Positions 1 to 9,128 of a DNA stretch of 32,755 nucleotides are shown here, piece by piece. The DNA lies in IMG/VR virus record IMGVR_UViG_3300025870_000042, positions 1 through 32,755 of that record. One strand, 5' to 3'. The notes below the pieces were generated by a model. It made no database searches. It was not told the DNA's origin and saw only the letters and a program-made list of their open reading frames with translations. The first letter of the stretch is position 1. Each line of letters begins with the position of its first letter. Source of the DNA: a virus. A program made the position numbers and the translations under genes.

Positions 1-1
1 T

Positions 2-1195
2 AGAGGACCAGATGTAGATAATGTTCAGTTATCTATTACAACTGCTGGTGTTCAATCAACAACATTTACATCTTGCCAAGAATTAGGAACTTGTACAGAC
101 GCAGGTAATGATATTGCAGACGCAGTTAATTTAACAACAGATGATGGTGTGGATTTATTCCAAGATTTAGATACAAAAGTTGATGACGCAATTAAAAATT
201 TTGAACAGATTGAAGTTGTATCTATTGATACTACAATGCTTATAGAAGATGACCTTGGTAAAATAGAAGAAGTCAAATTTGAAGAGTTTGTAGAAATGCA
301 ATTTACAGATTTCATAGAAACTAATAATCTAGTAGAAGATTTTAAACAAGAATTAAGAGTTGAGAATATTACTGAACAGCAATTTTTTGAAGAGTTGGGT
401 GATAGTATGATGAAAGAATTGGGTGGTGATATGATGAATGAAATTGCTAGTTTAAATGAACCAGAAATTATGATGGAAGAACCAGATATGGAAGAATTTA
501 AAGAAGAAGAAACAATGAAAAATAACTTTGAGGAGGTGGAAAATAAAAGAGAAGACATAATAGAAGCAAAACCAACGGAAGAATCTAATATAAGAGAGGA
601 ATCGAATGCTACTAATGAAGAGCTTACAAATGAAACCATTAAGACAGAGGAAACTTTATCAACAGATGAAAAGACAACAGAGCCGGAAGGACAAGAGAGT
701 GATGTTGTATCAAATGAATCAGAATTGGTTGAAGATAAGGAAACAGAAAGACAAGAGGAGAAGGAGAATAATAGCGAGGTTGTGGAAGATGAAACAGACG
801 TATCTGTCGAGGACAGGAAGATTACCACTACCGACGCTGACAACATAAGTAAAAAGGTTGCAAAAATAATTGCTAAAATAAACTCTAAATTAAAAAGAGT
901 TGACCAAAAACTACAAGCAACTTCTCTAGTGTTATCAGCAGGACTATCTTCAAACGCACCAGATTTAACAGTATATAAAAGTAAAAGATTAAATGGTGGA
1001 AACATTCCAGATGGTAACCTAGAGTTATTTGAAAAACTAAATATATTAGAACAGCAACAAATATACAAAGAGGCTAGTTTAAATGCCTACACCAGTAATG
1101 ACCCAATTGCTGTACAACAAAATGCTCTAGCTAGGGTGTCAACTCGAATAAATACTTTACAAGCAGAAATAGCTGCTTTGAAATCAATACAATAA
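2..1195 (+). CDS. Large acidic protein, 3' part only (probable virion/appendage protein)
   Basis: The reading frame is open from base 2, so the gene starts upstream of the window; the GTG at 149 is only an internal codon. The first residues (GPDVDNVQL pattern) resemble the closing strand of a beta-sandwich carbohydrate-binding or adhesion domain, which is a weak inference. The middle (about residues 50-270 of the visible part) is extremely rich in Glu/Asp and likely disordered or coiled. The last 110 residues are less charged and end in a heptad-like helix. The gene is followed 10 nt later by a small membrane protein and then a coiled-coil membrane protein, and the block ends at a terminator, so it is probably the last part of a late structural operon. 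Specific function unknown. Confidence 0.75.
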   Translation, partial: RGPDVDNVQLSITTAGVQSTTFTSCQELGTCTDAGNDIADAVNLTTDDGVDLFQDLDTKVDDAIKNFEQIEVVSIDTTMLIEDDLGKIEEVKFEEFVEMQFTDFIETNNLVEDFKQELRVENITEQQFFEELGDSMMKELGGDMMNEIASLNEPEIMMEEPDMEEFKEEETMKNNFEEVENKREDIIEAKPTEESNIREESNATNEELTNETIKTEETLSTDEKTTEPEGQESDVVSNESELVEDKETERQEEKENNSEVVEDETDVSVEDRKITTTDADNISKKVAKIIAKINSKLKRVDQKLQATSLVLSAGLSSNAPDLTVYKSKRLNGGNIPDGNLELFEKLNILEQQQIYKEASLNAYTSNDPIAVQQNALARVSTRINTLQAEIAALKSIQ

Positions 1196-1205
1196 AGGAA
1201 TAAAA

Positions 1206-1547
1206 ATGAAGAATGGAATAGTAGATAAACTCTCTACATATGCAGCCTTAATAGGTGTTATTGCTACCATAGGTGGTGGTTTTTATGCGTGGGGAGAATT
1301 CAATACTAGATTATCAGCAATTGAGGGTTCAAACGTTGATGTATCAGGTATTACAGTAAATACAGCTGAAATTGCTAAATCAAATGAGAGAATATCTTTG
1401 TTAGAAAAGTCTGATTCGGAGGCGCCAGACGTGTCTGGAATTAAGAAGAACGAGACTAGCGTAGCAGTATTAGAAAAAGAAGTAGAAGTATTAAAATTAC
1501 AAATACAAGAACTTAAATTAAAAGCACAGAATCCGTTAGCGAACTAA
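1206..1547 (+). CDS. Small membrane protein with N-terminal TM helix and coiled coil
   Basis: A 113-residue protein preceded by an AAAGGA ribosome binding site 6 nt before the ATG. Residues about 10-30 form one hydrophobic, glycine-rich membrane segment (YAALIGVIATIGGGFYAW). The remainder is hydrophilic with two short repeats around a V-D-V-S-G-I motif, followed by a Leu/Val heptad region, so it should sit on one side of the inner membrane as a coiled coil. It lies between the acidic partial gene and another coiled-coil membrane protein. A holin or lysis-accessory role is possible from its architecture but not shown; I do not recognise a family. Confidence 0.75.
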   Translation: MKNGIVDKLSTYAALIGVIATIGGGFYAWGEFNTRLSAIEGSNVDVSGITVNTAEIAKSNERISLLEKSDSEAPDVSGIKKNETSVAVLEKEVEVLKLQIQELKLKAQNPLAN

Positions 1548-1548
1548 T

Positions 1549-1974
1549 ATGTCAGAGTCAACAAAAGAAATGCTAATAGATATCGCTGGATTGAAAAAAG
1601 ATGTCGAGAATATGAGCTCAATCCACGGTAGAATAGATACAGCTATAGATAAACTTACAGACGTATCAACATCTATTAAGCAAATGTTGGCTGTACACGA
1701 AGAAAAAATCTCCAGACAAGAACAAATGGATGAAGTCATCTTTGATAAACTCAAAGAAAGAGCTGGTGAGATAGACGCTGTTCATAAAGACCTCTCAAAA
1801 GAAATACAACAAGTGGAAAAGCGATTATTAATTGAAATAAAGCAATTGAAGCTTGACATTGGTGGGAGAGTTGGTATACTAGAGAAGTACAGATGGTTAA
1901 TAATGGGCGGTGCCGTTGTTATAGGGTGGTTTATAGCCTTAAACGGTCACGAAATCCTGGAGATGATGAAGTAG
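1549..1974 (+). CDS. Coiled-coil protein with C-terminal TM anchor
   Basis: A 141-residue protein starting 2 nt after the preceding stop codon, suggesting translational coupling. Residues 1-105 are a charged, heptad-rich helical region, and residues about 112-132 (WLIMGGAVVIGWFIALNG) form a single membrane helix near the C terminus. This tail-anchored layout mirrors the N-anchored neighbour upstream, so the two may form a membrane pair. It is the last gene before the terminator at 2004-2032. No catalytic motif is visible and the function is unknown. Confidence 0.75.
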   Translation: MSESTKEMLIDIAGLKKDVENMSSIHGRIDTAIDKLTDVSTSIKQMLAVHEEKISRQEQMDEVIFDKLKERAGEIDAVHKDLSKEIQQVEKRLLIEIKQLKLDIGGRVGILEKYRWLIMGGAVVIGWFIALNGHEILEMMK

Positions 1975-2003
1975 ACCAACTGAAATAGATTGGTCAAAAA
2001 AAC

Positions 2004-2032
2004 AGCGCTGGAAACCTCGGTGCTATTTTTTT
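2004..2032 (+). terminator. Rho-independent terminator
   Basis: An 8-bp stem (AGCGCTGG with TCGGTGCT, including G-U pairs) around an AAACC loop is followed by A and seven T residues. It separates the upstream structural-type genes from the primase/nrd operon, whose promoter starts 22 nt downstream. Confidence 0.85.
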
Positions 2033-2054
2033 CACTGGAAAGTTTTTTCCACCA

Positions 2055-2083
2055 TTGACAAACACTTATTATTGTGTTATTCT
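2055..2083 (+). promoter_or_regulatory. Sigma70-like promoter of the primase-nrdAB operon
   Basis: TTGACA at 2055-2060 and TATTCT at 2078-2083 are separated by exactly 17 nt. It lies just after a terminator and 36 nt before the primase ATG, so it most likely initiates transcription of the replication/nucleotide operon by unmodified host RNA polymerase. Confidence 0.75.
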
Positions 2084-2119
2084 CTATGACTAATCTAATT
2101 GAAAGTAAAAACGTATATA

Positions 2120-3121
2120 ATGTCTAGTTATATTGATTTAAAGTATATTAACGAATTATCATCAAGATTAGGTCAATTTAAGAAGAAAGGTGATTACCTT
2201 TTCAACTTTCGTTGTCCTCATTGTGGTGATTCTAAAAAGAGTAAAACCAAAGCAAGAGCATATTTTTATCAAGTAAAAAATGATATGTTCTTTAAATGCC
2301 ATAATTGTGGTGAAGGCCAAAATTTGGCTAATTTCCTGAAAGAAATTGACCCGAAAAAATATGAAGAATATTTACTAGATAGATATAAAGGCTCGGCACC
2401 CTCCACGCCAAAACCTAAAAAGTTTGATTTCAAACCTACGCAGTTTGCAGACATAGATTACTTTAGTAAATTAATTAAAATAAGCGAGTTGAAAGAATCA
2501 CATCCTGCTTATAGATATGTTATTAACAGAAAAATACCAACTGAATATTTAAGTAAGTTGTATCTTTCTAATAAGTTTATGTCTTTTGTTAATGAGGTAA
2601 AACCAAATACTTTTCCTCATACGAAAGGCGAACATCCTAGGTTGATTATTCCGTTTTACGGTGTTGATGGCAAACCATTTGCTTTTCAAGGTCGTGCATT
2701 TGGCAATGAACAACCAAAATATCTCACAATAAAAATTGATGAGAACAAACAAAAAGTATTTGGTCTTGACAATGTAAATCTACAAGAAGATATTTACATA
2801 GTAGAAGGACCTATTGATAGTATGTTTGTTGACAATTGTTTGGCAGCTGGCGGCGCCGATTTAACGCTACGTGTACCTACTGAACAAGTCACATATATAT
2901 TTGACAACGAACCAAGAAACAGAGAAATTATTAAGAGAATGTATGATGTTGTTGACAAAGGTTATAACATAGTAATATGGCCAAATGATATGCAACTGAA
3001 AGATGTAAATGACTTAATTATGTCAGGCTTGACAAAAAGTGAAGTTGCTGGTATTATAAGTAATAACACGTATTCCAAATTAAGTGCTTTGACAAAATTA
3101 ACCGATTACAAGAAATGTTAG
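2120..3121 (+). CDS. DNA primase (T4 gp61-like)
   Basis: A 333-residue primase that would synthesise RNA primers for lagging-strand replication together with the phage helicase. The N-terminal part has a four-cysteine zinc-binding domain (CPHC near residue 32, then CHNC about 30 residues later). The TOPRIM core is visible as IYIVEGPIDSMF followed by an AAGGAD stretch, and a later DNEPRN motif supplies the acidic metal-binding residues. I chose ATG 2120; an in-frame TTG at 2099 would add seven residues but lacks support. No clear Shine-Dalgarno sequence precedes either start. It is the first gene after the 2055 promoter, and nrdA follows 9 nt later. Family assignment is strong; the gp61 orthology is from T4-like context. 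Confidence 0.88.
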   Translation: MSSYIDLKYINELSSRLGQFKKKGDYLFNFRCPHCGDSKKSKTKARAYFYQVKNDMFFKCHNCGEGQNLANFLKEIDPKKYEEYLLDRYKGSAPSTPKPKKFDFKPTQFADIDYFSKLIKISELKESHPAYRYVINRKIPTEYLSKLYLSNKFMSFVNEVKPNTFPHTKGEHPRLIIPFYGVDGKPFAFQGRAFGNEQPKYLTIKIDENKQKVFGLDNVNLQEDIYIVEGPIDSMFVDNCLAAGGADLTLRVPTEQVTYIFDNEPRNREIIKRMYDVVDKGYNIVIWPNDMQLKDVNDLIMSGLTKSEVAGIISNNTYSKLSALTKLTDYKKC

Positions 3122-3130
3122 GAGAGAAAT

Positions 3131-5446
3131 ATGGTAGATAATAAGATGTTGCAGGTGAAGAAAAGAAATGGTAGAGGTTTAGAAGCTCTTAACATTGATA
3201 AGATACACGAAATGGTAGAATATGCTTGTGAAGATATTTCAGGTGTATCATCATCACAAGTAGAAATGAATAGTGGTCTACAATTCTATGACGGTATTAC
3301 AACAGATGAAATTCAACAAATTCTTATTAAGTCTGCTTCAGATTTAATTTCACTAGACAATCCTAATTATCAATTTGTTGCCTCTAGGTTATTATTATAT
3401 AGTTTGAGAAAACAAATCTTTCGTAAACTATGGGACCATCCACATATTTTTACACACACTAAAAAGGGTGTAGAGATTGGCGTTTATGATTCAGAAATAT
3501 TAAATTGGTATAGCAAATCAGATTTTGATAGAATGGAAAATTGGATTAATCACGAAAGAGATTATGATTTTACATATGCTGGTTTAAGACAAGTAATAGA
3601 CAAATATTTGGTGCAAGATAGAAGTACAGGTGAAGTGTTTGAAACACCTCAATTTATGTATATGCTTATTGCAGCCACATTATTTGCAAAATATCCAAAA
3701 AACACAAGATTAAGTTATGTAAGGAAGTATTATGAAGCTATTTCAAAATTTAAAATCAACATTCCTACGCCTGTTATGGCCGGCGTTAGAACACCTATTC
3801 GCCAGTACGCTAGTTGTGTTTTGGTTGATGTTGATGACACTCTACCTAGTATTTTCTCTAGTGATATGGCTATTGGCAACTACGTTGCACAAAGGGCTGG
3901 AATTGGTATTAACGCTGGGAGAATCAGAGGCATTAACGCCAGAATTAGAGGCGGTGAAGTACAACACACAGGAGTTATACCATTCCTCAAAAAGTTTGAG
4001 TCAACGGTTAAGTGTTGCACTCAAAATGGTGTTAGAGGCGGTAGCGCAACGGTTCACTTCCCTATTTGGCACCAAGAAATAAAAGATATTATTGTTCTAA
4101 AGAACAACAAAGGTACCGAAGATAACAGAGTTAGAAAATTAGATTACTCTATTCAGATTTCAAAGTTATTTTATGAAAGGTTTATTAATGACGAAGAAAT
4201 TACACTCTTCTCGCCACACGAAGTACCTGAGCTCTATCAGGCTTGGGGGTCAGAGACGTTTGATGACTTATACACCAAAGCCGAAAGAAAAACCAGTATT
4301 AAAAAAACAAAAGTAGGTGCTCAAGAATTATTTGGCGATATATTAAAAGAGAGAGCAGAGACAGGTCGTATTTACATTATGAATATTGACCATTGTAATA
4401 CTCACTCTAGTTTCAAAGACAGAATTTATATGTCAAACTTATGTCAAGAGATTACATTACCAACAGACCCTATTAGTCATATTGATGGTGAGGGCGAGAT
4501 TGCTTTATGTATTCTATCTGCTATCAATGTTGGTAAAATACAGTATGTTGAAGATTTAGAAAACTTATGTGATTTGGCTGTTAGAGCATTAGAAGAAATT
4601 ATTGACCATCAACAATATCCTGTTAAGGCTGCCGAAGTATCTACAAAGGCAAGAAGAAGTTTAGGTATTGGTTATATTGGTCTTGCACACTATTTGGCAA
4701 AGAACAAAGTTTCATATGAAAGTAAAGAAGCTTGGAAAGAAGTAGATATACTTACTGAAGCATTCCAATATTATCTATTGAAAGCAAGTAATGACATTGC
4801 AAAAGAAAAAGGTGCTTGTGAATACTTTAATAGAACAAAATACTCTGATGGTATATTACCAATAGACACCTACAAAAAAGAAGTAGATGAAATTGTAAAT
4901 CGTAAACTATCTATGAAATGGGATAAATTAAGAAAAGATATTAAAGAATTTGGATTGAGACATAGTACATTATCAGCACAAATGCCAAGTGAGTCATCTA
5001 GTGTTGTTTCAAATGCGACAAATGGTATCGAACCACCTAGAGACTATTTAAGTATTAAAAAGTCTAAAAAAGGTACATTAAAACAAATTGTACCTGATTA
5101 TCCTAGATTAAAGAACTTTTATACTCTATTATGGGATATGAAAGGGAATGAAGGATATATAAATATCGTTGCAGTAATGCAAAAGTATTTTGACCAGGCA
5201 ATTAGTGGAAACTGGTCATATAATCCCGAACATTATGACGAGGGTCAAGTGCCAATATCAATAATGGCTCAAGACCTGTTAACAACCTATAAATTAGGTT
5301 GGAAAACCTCTTATTATCAAAACACTTATGATAGTAAAAAAGATGAAGACGAACCTACACATCCAGTAGGTTGGAAAGACGAAGTAAAGGAAACAGAACC
5401 AACTACACTAGCAGTCGAAGAAGATTGCGATAGTTGTACAATTTAG
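3131..5446 (+). CDS. nrdA: Class Ia ribonucleoside-diphosphate reductase, large subunit
   Basis: A 771-residue catalytic subunit reducing ribonucleoside diphosphates to deoxyribonucleotides for phage DNA synthesis. Key motifs are the first redox cysteine (YASCVLVDVDD), the NLCQEI segment carrying the active-site Cys and Glu, LCILSAINVG carrying the partner cysteine, and the SNATNGIEP phosphate-binding loop. The last residues are CDSCTI, the mobile C-terminal dithiol that is re-reduced by glutaredoxin or thioredoxin. The N-terminal ATP-cone is short, as in T4, so allosteric control may be reduced. An AGGAGAG ribosome binding site precedes the ATG, and nrdB follows 10 nt after the stop. A phage glutaredoxin at 19114 is a likely reductant. 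Confidence 0.97.
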   Translation: MVDNKMLQVKKRNGRGLEALNIDKIHEMVEYACEDISGVSSSQVEMNSGLQFYDGITTDEIQQILIKSASDLISLDNPNYQFVASRLLLYSLRKQIFRKLWDHPHIFTHTKKGVEIGVYDSEILNWYSKSDFDRMENWINHERDYDFTYAGLRQVIDKYLVQDRSTGEVFETPQFMYMLIAATLFAKYPKNTRLSYVRKYYEAISKFKINIPTPVMAGVRTPIRQYASCVLVDVDDTLPSIFSSDMAIGNYVAQRAGIGINAGRIRGINARIRGGEVQHTGVIPFLKKFESTVKCCTQNGVRGGSATVHFPIWHQEIKDIIVLKNNKGTEDNRVRKLDYSIQISKLFYERFINDEEITLFSPHEVPELYQAWGSETFDDLYTKAERKTSIKKTKVGAQELFGDILKERAETGRIYIMNIDHCNTHSSFKDRIYMSNLCQEITLPTDPISHIDGEGEIALCILSAINVGKIQYVEDLENLCDLAVRALEEIIDHQQYPVKAAEVSTKARRSLGIGYIGLAHYLAKNKVSYESKEAWKEVDILTEAFQYYLLKASNDIAKEKGACEYFNRTKYSDGILPIDTYKKEVDEIVNRKLSMKWDKLRKDIKEFGLRHSTLSAQMPSESSSVVSNATNGIEPPRDYLSIKKSKKGTLKQIVPDYPRLKNFYTLLWDMKGNEGYINIVAVMQKYFDQAISGNWSYNPEHYDEGQVPISIMAQDLLTTYKLGWKTSYYQNTYDSKKDEDEPTHPVGWKDEVKETEPTTLAVEEDCDSCTI

Positions 5447-5456
5447 GGACTTAAAA

Positions 5457-6560
5457 ATGGCGAGAAGTGTATTTAACACAAATAAAAATATTGATTTCAC
5501 AAAACAACCTATGTTTTTTGGTGAAGATTTGCAGGTACAACAATATAGTGATATGAAATATCCTATTTTTGATAAACTGAATCAACAACAAATGGGTTAT
5601 TTTTGGAGACCAGAAGAAGTATCTTTACAAAAAGATAGAAATGATTATGCAGAATTAAATGAACAACAAAAGTTTATTTTTACATCTAATCTAAAATACC
5701 AAACTATGTTAGATAGTGTACAAGGTAGAGGTCCGTGCCTTGCATTTTTACCGTTTGTTTCTTTACCAGAAATTGAAGGTTGTATTGTGACTTGGGATTT
5801 CATTGAGACAATTCATAGTAGAAGTTATACATACATTATTAAAAATCTATACTCAAATCCAAATGAAGTATTTGATACAATTATTGGTGATGAAAAGATT
5901 GAACGAAGAGCAAAAACTATTACAGAGACTTATGATGACCTAATTGATACAGGTTATAAATGGCATTTAGATAAGAAGAGTGTTGACGAATACGAAATCA
6001 AAAAGAAATTATGGAAAGCATTGGTAACAGTTAACATACTAGAGGGTTTAAGATTCTATGTATCATTTGCTTGTTCATTTGCATTTGGTGAATTAAAACT
6101 ACTTGAAGGTAGTGCTAAGATTATTTCTTTTATTGCAAGAGACGAATCACAACACTTAGCAATGTCACAAAGAATTATCAATAATTACAGAGACCACGAA
6201 AATGACAAAGTGATGAATAAAGTAATTAGAGATAGTGAAAAAGAAGTTTATACTATGTATGATGAGGCTGTTCAGGAGGAAAAACGTTGGGCAACATATC
6301 TATTTTCCAAAGGAAGTATGATTGGTTTATCAGAAAAACTATTACACCAGTTTGTAGAGTATATGGCGAACCGAAGAATGAAAGCAATCGGCCTAGAACC
6401 GAGATACGAACAAAAAACAAATCCTTTACCTTGGGTAGAACATTGGTTAAACAGCCGTTCTACACAAAACGCACCACAAGAGACAGAGATTGAATCTTAT
6501 GTTATTGGTGGTATTAAACAAGACGTTAAAAAGGACCAATTTAAAAAGTTTAAACTATAA
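5457..6560 (+). CDS. nrdB: Class Ia ribonucleoside-diphosphate reductase, small subunit
   Basis: A 367-residue radical-generating subunit pairing with NrdA. The diiron site and tyrosyl radical are recognisable: the Asp in QTMLDSVQGR, the Glu/His/Tyr of ETIHSRSY, the Glu in ILEGLRFYVSFACSFAF, and the Glu/His of ARDESQH. The radical Tyr is present in SRSY, so this looks like a canonical Fe-Tyr (class Ia) enzyme rather than a Tyr-less variant. Length matches the family. An AGGGAC sequence lies upstream of the ATG. The stop overlaps the start of the next small gene by one base, continuing the operon. Confidence 0.97.
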   Translation: MARSVFNTNKNIDFTKQPMFFGEDLQVQQYSDMKYPIFDKLNQQQMGYFWRPEEVSLQKDRNDYAELNEQQKFIFTSNLKYQTMLDSVQGRGPCLAFLPFVSLPEIEGCIVTWDFIETIHSRSYTYIIKNLYSNPNEVFDTIIGDEKIERRAKTITETYDDLIDTGYKWHLDKKSVDEYEIKKKLWKALVTVNILEGLRFYVSFACSFAFGELKLLEGSAKIISFIARDESQHLAMSQRIINNYRDHENDKVMNKVIRDSEKEVYTMYDEAVQEEKRWATYLFSKGSMIGLSEKLLHQFVEYMANRRMKAIGLEPRYEQKTNPLPWVEHWLNSRSTQNAPQETEIESYVIGGIKQDVKKDQFKKFKL

Positions 6561-6733
6561 TGGCATTAGAAAAAGCACAAAAAGTCTGCTCAAATTGTGA
6601 GACTAAATATACCGTAGAATGGGACATAGAGGTTCAAGATTTAGAACCATTAACTTGTCCTTTTTGTGGATGGGAAGTTGAGGAATTTGATGAAGAAAAT
6701 TATAGCAAAGCAGAGGACGATAGTTGGGATTGA
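6560..6733 (+). CDS. Small zinc-ribbon protein, 57 aa
   Basis: This 57-residue gene starts on the last base of nrdB (TAATG) and overlaps the resolvase gene by 44 nt. It encodes two CxxC pairs, C-S-N-C at residues 10-13 and C-P-F-C at 33-36, separated by 19 residues, followed by a strongly acidic tail. This is a typical zinc-ribbon arrangement of small nucleic-acid or protein adaptor proteins. Its position between nrdB and a RuvC-like nuclease suggests a replication/recombination accessory role, which is only inference. Confidence 0.72.
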   Translation: MALEKAQKVCSNCETKYTVEWDIEVQDLEPLTCPFCGWEVEEFDEENYSKAEDDSWD

Positions 6734-7241
6734 TTATAGTCTAACTAGTCCTGCTGTCTGTGTGAATAATGATGGTGCTTTAAACTTTTATTATTTGACA
6801 AACAAGAAAAAGTGGATTGGTAAACAAAGTGATAATATTATTGGTTATGAACATAAAGAATGGAAAGACCCTATTGAAAGATTTGGTTACATATCAGATT
6901 TCGTATTCAATATTCTTGCTACACTCGGAACTCCAAAAATATTTATTGAAGGCTACTCTTACGGTTCAAAAGGTCAAGGACTTTTTCAAATCGCTGAGAA
7001 CTGTGGTATACTCAAATATAGAATACTTGAAAAAGGACTTACTTATGAAGCAGTTGTACCAAGTGTTGTTAAAAAAGGTGCTACAGGAAAAGGTAATGCT
7101 GATAAAGATATGATGTTAAATGAATTTATAAAACAAACTAAAATTGACTTAAAGAAGATATTTGATACAGATAAGGCAACCAATCCATTATCAGATATTG
7201 CAGATAGTTATTTTATACAAAAAGTAGGAAGCGAAAAGTGA
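6690..7241 (+). CDS. RuvC/RNase H-fold Holliday-junction resolvase-like endonuclease
   Basis: A 183-residue protein with the first strand and catalytic Asp of the RNase H fold (TIVGIDYSLTSPAVCV), an acidic FIEGYSYGSKGQG segment carrying the expected second acidic residue, and a C-terminal DIADSYFIQ segment supplying the last Asp. T4-like marine phages commonly carry such RuvC-like proteins, which resolve branched DNA before packaging. I chose ATG 6690; an upstream in-frame GTG at 6666 exists. The gene overlaps the zinc-ribbon gene at its start and the FkbM-like gene at its end (GTGA). Confidence 0.78.
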   Translation: MKKIIAKQRTIVGIDYSLTSPAVCVNNDGALNFYYLTNKKKWIGKQSDNIIGYEHKEWKDPIERFGYISDFVFNILATLGTPKIFIEGYSYGSKGQGLFQIAENCGILKYRILEKGLTYEAVVPSVVKKGATGKGNADKDMMLNEFIKQTKIDLKKIFDTDKATNPLSDIADSYFIQKVGSEK

Positions 7242-7930
7242 AATTAATTAAAACTTGGTGGTTACCTGATTGGGACACACATTACGATAATCACATAGTA
7301 GACCACTATGGTAATTTTGAATATCAAAAAGAACAAAGAGACTATTCTTTATCATTTGTTAAGAAATTAGGTTTAGCATTAGACATTGGTGGCAATATTG
7401 GTTTTTGGTCTAAAGACTTATCAAAAAAGTTTGAAAAGGTAGTTGCATTTGAACCACATCCAGAAAACATAGAATGTTATAAAAGAAATATGGAAAGTTT
7501 TAATAACTGGACATTAGAAGAGATAGCATTATCAAACAAACACCAGAAAGACGCCGTACTATTTCAAAGTCCTGATGAAAGTGGTAACGTAAGTCTTCTA
7601 GCTCACGGTGTACAGTATGGAAACTCTCAAAGAACATTAAAAGAATCAGCATTAAAAAAGTTAACAACAGATGTTAGAGTATTAGATGATTACGTAGATA
7701 AGTTTGACCGAAATGTTGATTTTATCAAAGTAGATTGTCAAGAACACGAAAAAGAAATTGTACTAGGTGGTTTAGAATTGATGTCAAAGAATAACGCAGT
7801 TATAGTGTTAGAATTACCATTGAGAAACGATAAAGAAAAAGAATATGCAAAAGATGTTGAAAATATTATGGCTTCAATTAAATACTTTCGTAGAGGCAAT
7901 TATAGGAAAGAAACAGTATTTACAAAATGA
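7238..7930 (+). CDS. FkbM-family SAM-dependent methyltransferase
   Basis: A 230-residue protein with the SAM-binding motif I LALDIGGNIGFWS, the acidic ribose-binding strand VVAFEPHPEN, and the FkbM-typical FIKVDCQEHEKEIVLGG followed by an E-L-P strand. Such enzymes usually O-methylate sugars or small molecules. The start is GTG 7238, which overlaps the upstream TGA (GTGA). It begins the glycosyl-modification island, so its likely substrate is a glycan or lipid-linked sugar made by the following enzymes; this is inference. Confidence 0.82.
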   Translation: MKLIKTWWLPDWDTHYDNHIVDHYGNFEYQKEQRDYSLSFVKKLGLALDIGGNIGFWSKDLSKKFEKVVAFEPHPENIECYKRNMESFNNWTLEEIALSNKHQKDAVLFQSPDESGNVSLLAHGVQYGNSQRTLKESALKKLTTDVRVLDDYVDKFDRNVDFIKVDCQEHEKEIVLGGLELMSKNNAVIVLELPLRNDKEKEYAKDVENIMASIKYFRRGNYRKETVFTK

Positions 7931-8643
7931 TTGGTGTAGTCACAACTTTAAACAAAAAGCTATATAAACAATATGGTCATAAGTTTTTTGAAACTTATAA
8001 CTGGCCATTTAACTTGATTGTATATAGTGAAGATATGTTAGATATACCACATACGAACTTTATACCTAAAAGTACGTTTGATGAGGTACCACAATGCGAA
8101 GAGTTTGTAAATAGAAACAAAGAAAGACCTGTTGCAGATACACCTGCTGGATATATTAATGATGGTGTTAGATTTTCTTATAAAGTATATGCTTATACAA
8201 ATGAGATTATTACTAACGAAGACTATGATGGTTTAATTTGTATAGACGCTGATAGTGTATTTTATAAAACTATTGATGAAGAATGGGTAAAGAAACACAT
8301 ACACAATAATGATATGATGATGAGTTATCTAGGTAGAGGAAACCATTATAGTGAATGTGGTTTTTTATACTTCAATATGAAACATCCAGATGTAATAAAA
8401 TATGCAGTTGAAATGCAGAATATGTACAATGAAGATTTAATATACAAAGAGAAAGAACAACACGATAGTTATATATGGGATTTAGTGAGAAAAAAATATG
8501 AAAAGAATGGTGTAAAGAATAAAGATATCGGTGATGGTAAAACAGGACACGTACAAGCAAGGTCTATATTAGGACCGGTGTATGACCACATAAAAGGTCC
8601 TAAAAGAAAAAAGTTAATGAAAAGTCCGGAGGCTAGAGTATGA
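7927..8643 (+). CDS. Glycosyltransferase-like protein (GT-A type)
   Basis: A 238-residue protein beginning with a strand (MIGVVTTLNKKLY) typical of nucleotide-sugar transferases. A D-A-D motif in GLICIDADSVF would bind the metal and nucleotide sugar, and a SECGFLYFN segment resembles the acceptor-side motif of GT8-like enzymes. It overlaps the methyltransferase stop by 4 nt (ATGA), as does its own end with the next gene. Sugar donor and acceptor are unknown. Confidence 0.65.
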   Translation: MIGVVTTLNKKLYKQYGHKFFETYNWPFNLIVYSEDMLDIPHTNFIPKSTFDEVPQCEEFVNRNKERPVADTPAGYINDGVRFSYKVYAYTNEIITNEDYDGLICIDADSVFYKTIDEEWVKKHIHNNDMMMSYLGRGNHYSECGFLYFNMKHPDVIKYAVEMQNMYNEDLIYKEKEQHDSYIWDLVRKKYEKNGVKNKDIGDGKTGHVQARSILGPVYDHIKGPKRKKLMKSPEARV

Positions 8644-9128
8644 TTTATAATACATATGTACAAGAAGAAAAGAATATCAAAGAAGTACCTAAAGAGTTAA
8701 TTGAAACTGCTGAAGTAATTGCAGAAAAACCTATTGATGGCAATTATGAAAAATATAGAGAAAAGTTTAGTTTTCATAAAGTATCAAATGAATTATCAGA
8801 ATGGTTACAACACGAATTTAGAACTACATTATTACCAGAAAAAGGTAAGTATTATTATTGGTGTATGAAAGATATGCCTTTATTTACAGACGCTGTAAAA
8901 GAAGAAGTTTTTTTCTATGCAGTTGATTTTGATAACCAGTTTAGATTTTGGTCACAATGGTTTGAAAATGAAAGAGTTGAACAAACACGTATAGTAGAAG
9001 ATAAAGAGGCTGAATTATGTAAGTTTAAATTTAAACCTGAACCTGGTAAATGGTACAGACTAAAGTTAGATGAAATACACGATTTAGAAACTAAAACTCC
9101 TGTATGTGGCATTATTTGTTATGATTAA
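8640..9128 (+). CDS. Hypothetical protein inside the glycosyltransferase island
   Basis: A 162-residue soluble protein of unrecognised family. It is rich in aromatic residues (KYYYWCMKDMP, FRFWSQWFENER), with alternating hydrophobic and charged residues suggestive of a mixed alpha/beta fold; no signal peptide or membrane segment is seen. It is translationally coupled at both ends (ATGA at the start, 8-nt overlap with the GT8-like gene at the end), so it is likely co-expressed with the modification enzymes. It could be a nucleotide-sugar or acceptor-modifying protein, but no motif supports this. Confidence 0.7.
   Translation: MIYNTYVQEEKNIKEVPKELIETAEVIAEKPIDGNYEKYREKFSFHKVSNELSEWLQHEFRTTLLPEKGKYYYWCMKDMPLFTDAVKEEVFFYAVDFDNQFRFWSQWFENERVEQTRIVEDKEAELCKFKFKPEPGKWYRLKLDEIHDLETKTPVCGIICYD

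Noticed and set aside
52-1068. Long minus-strand open frame, Ser/Val/Leu-rich
   Set aside because: It is the antisense of the acidic Glu/Asp-rich plus-strand gene; the Ser/Phe bias follows from complementing GAA/GAT codons, and it has no ribosome binding site.
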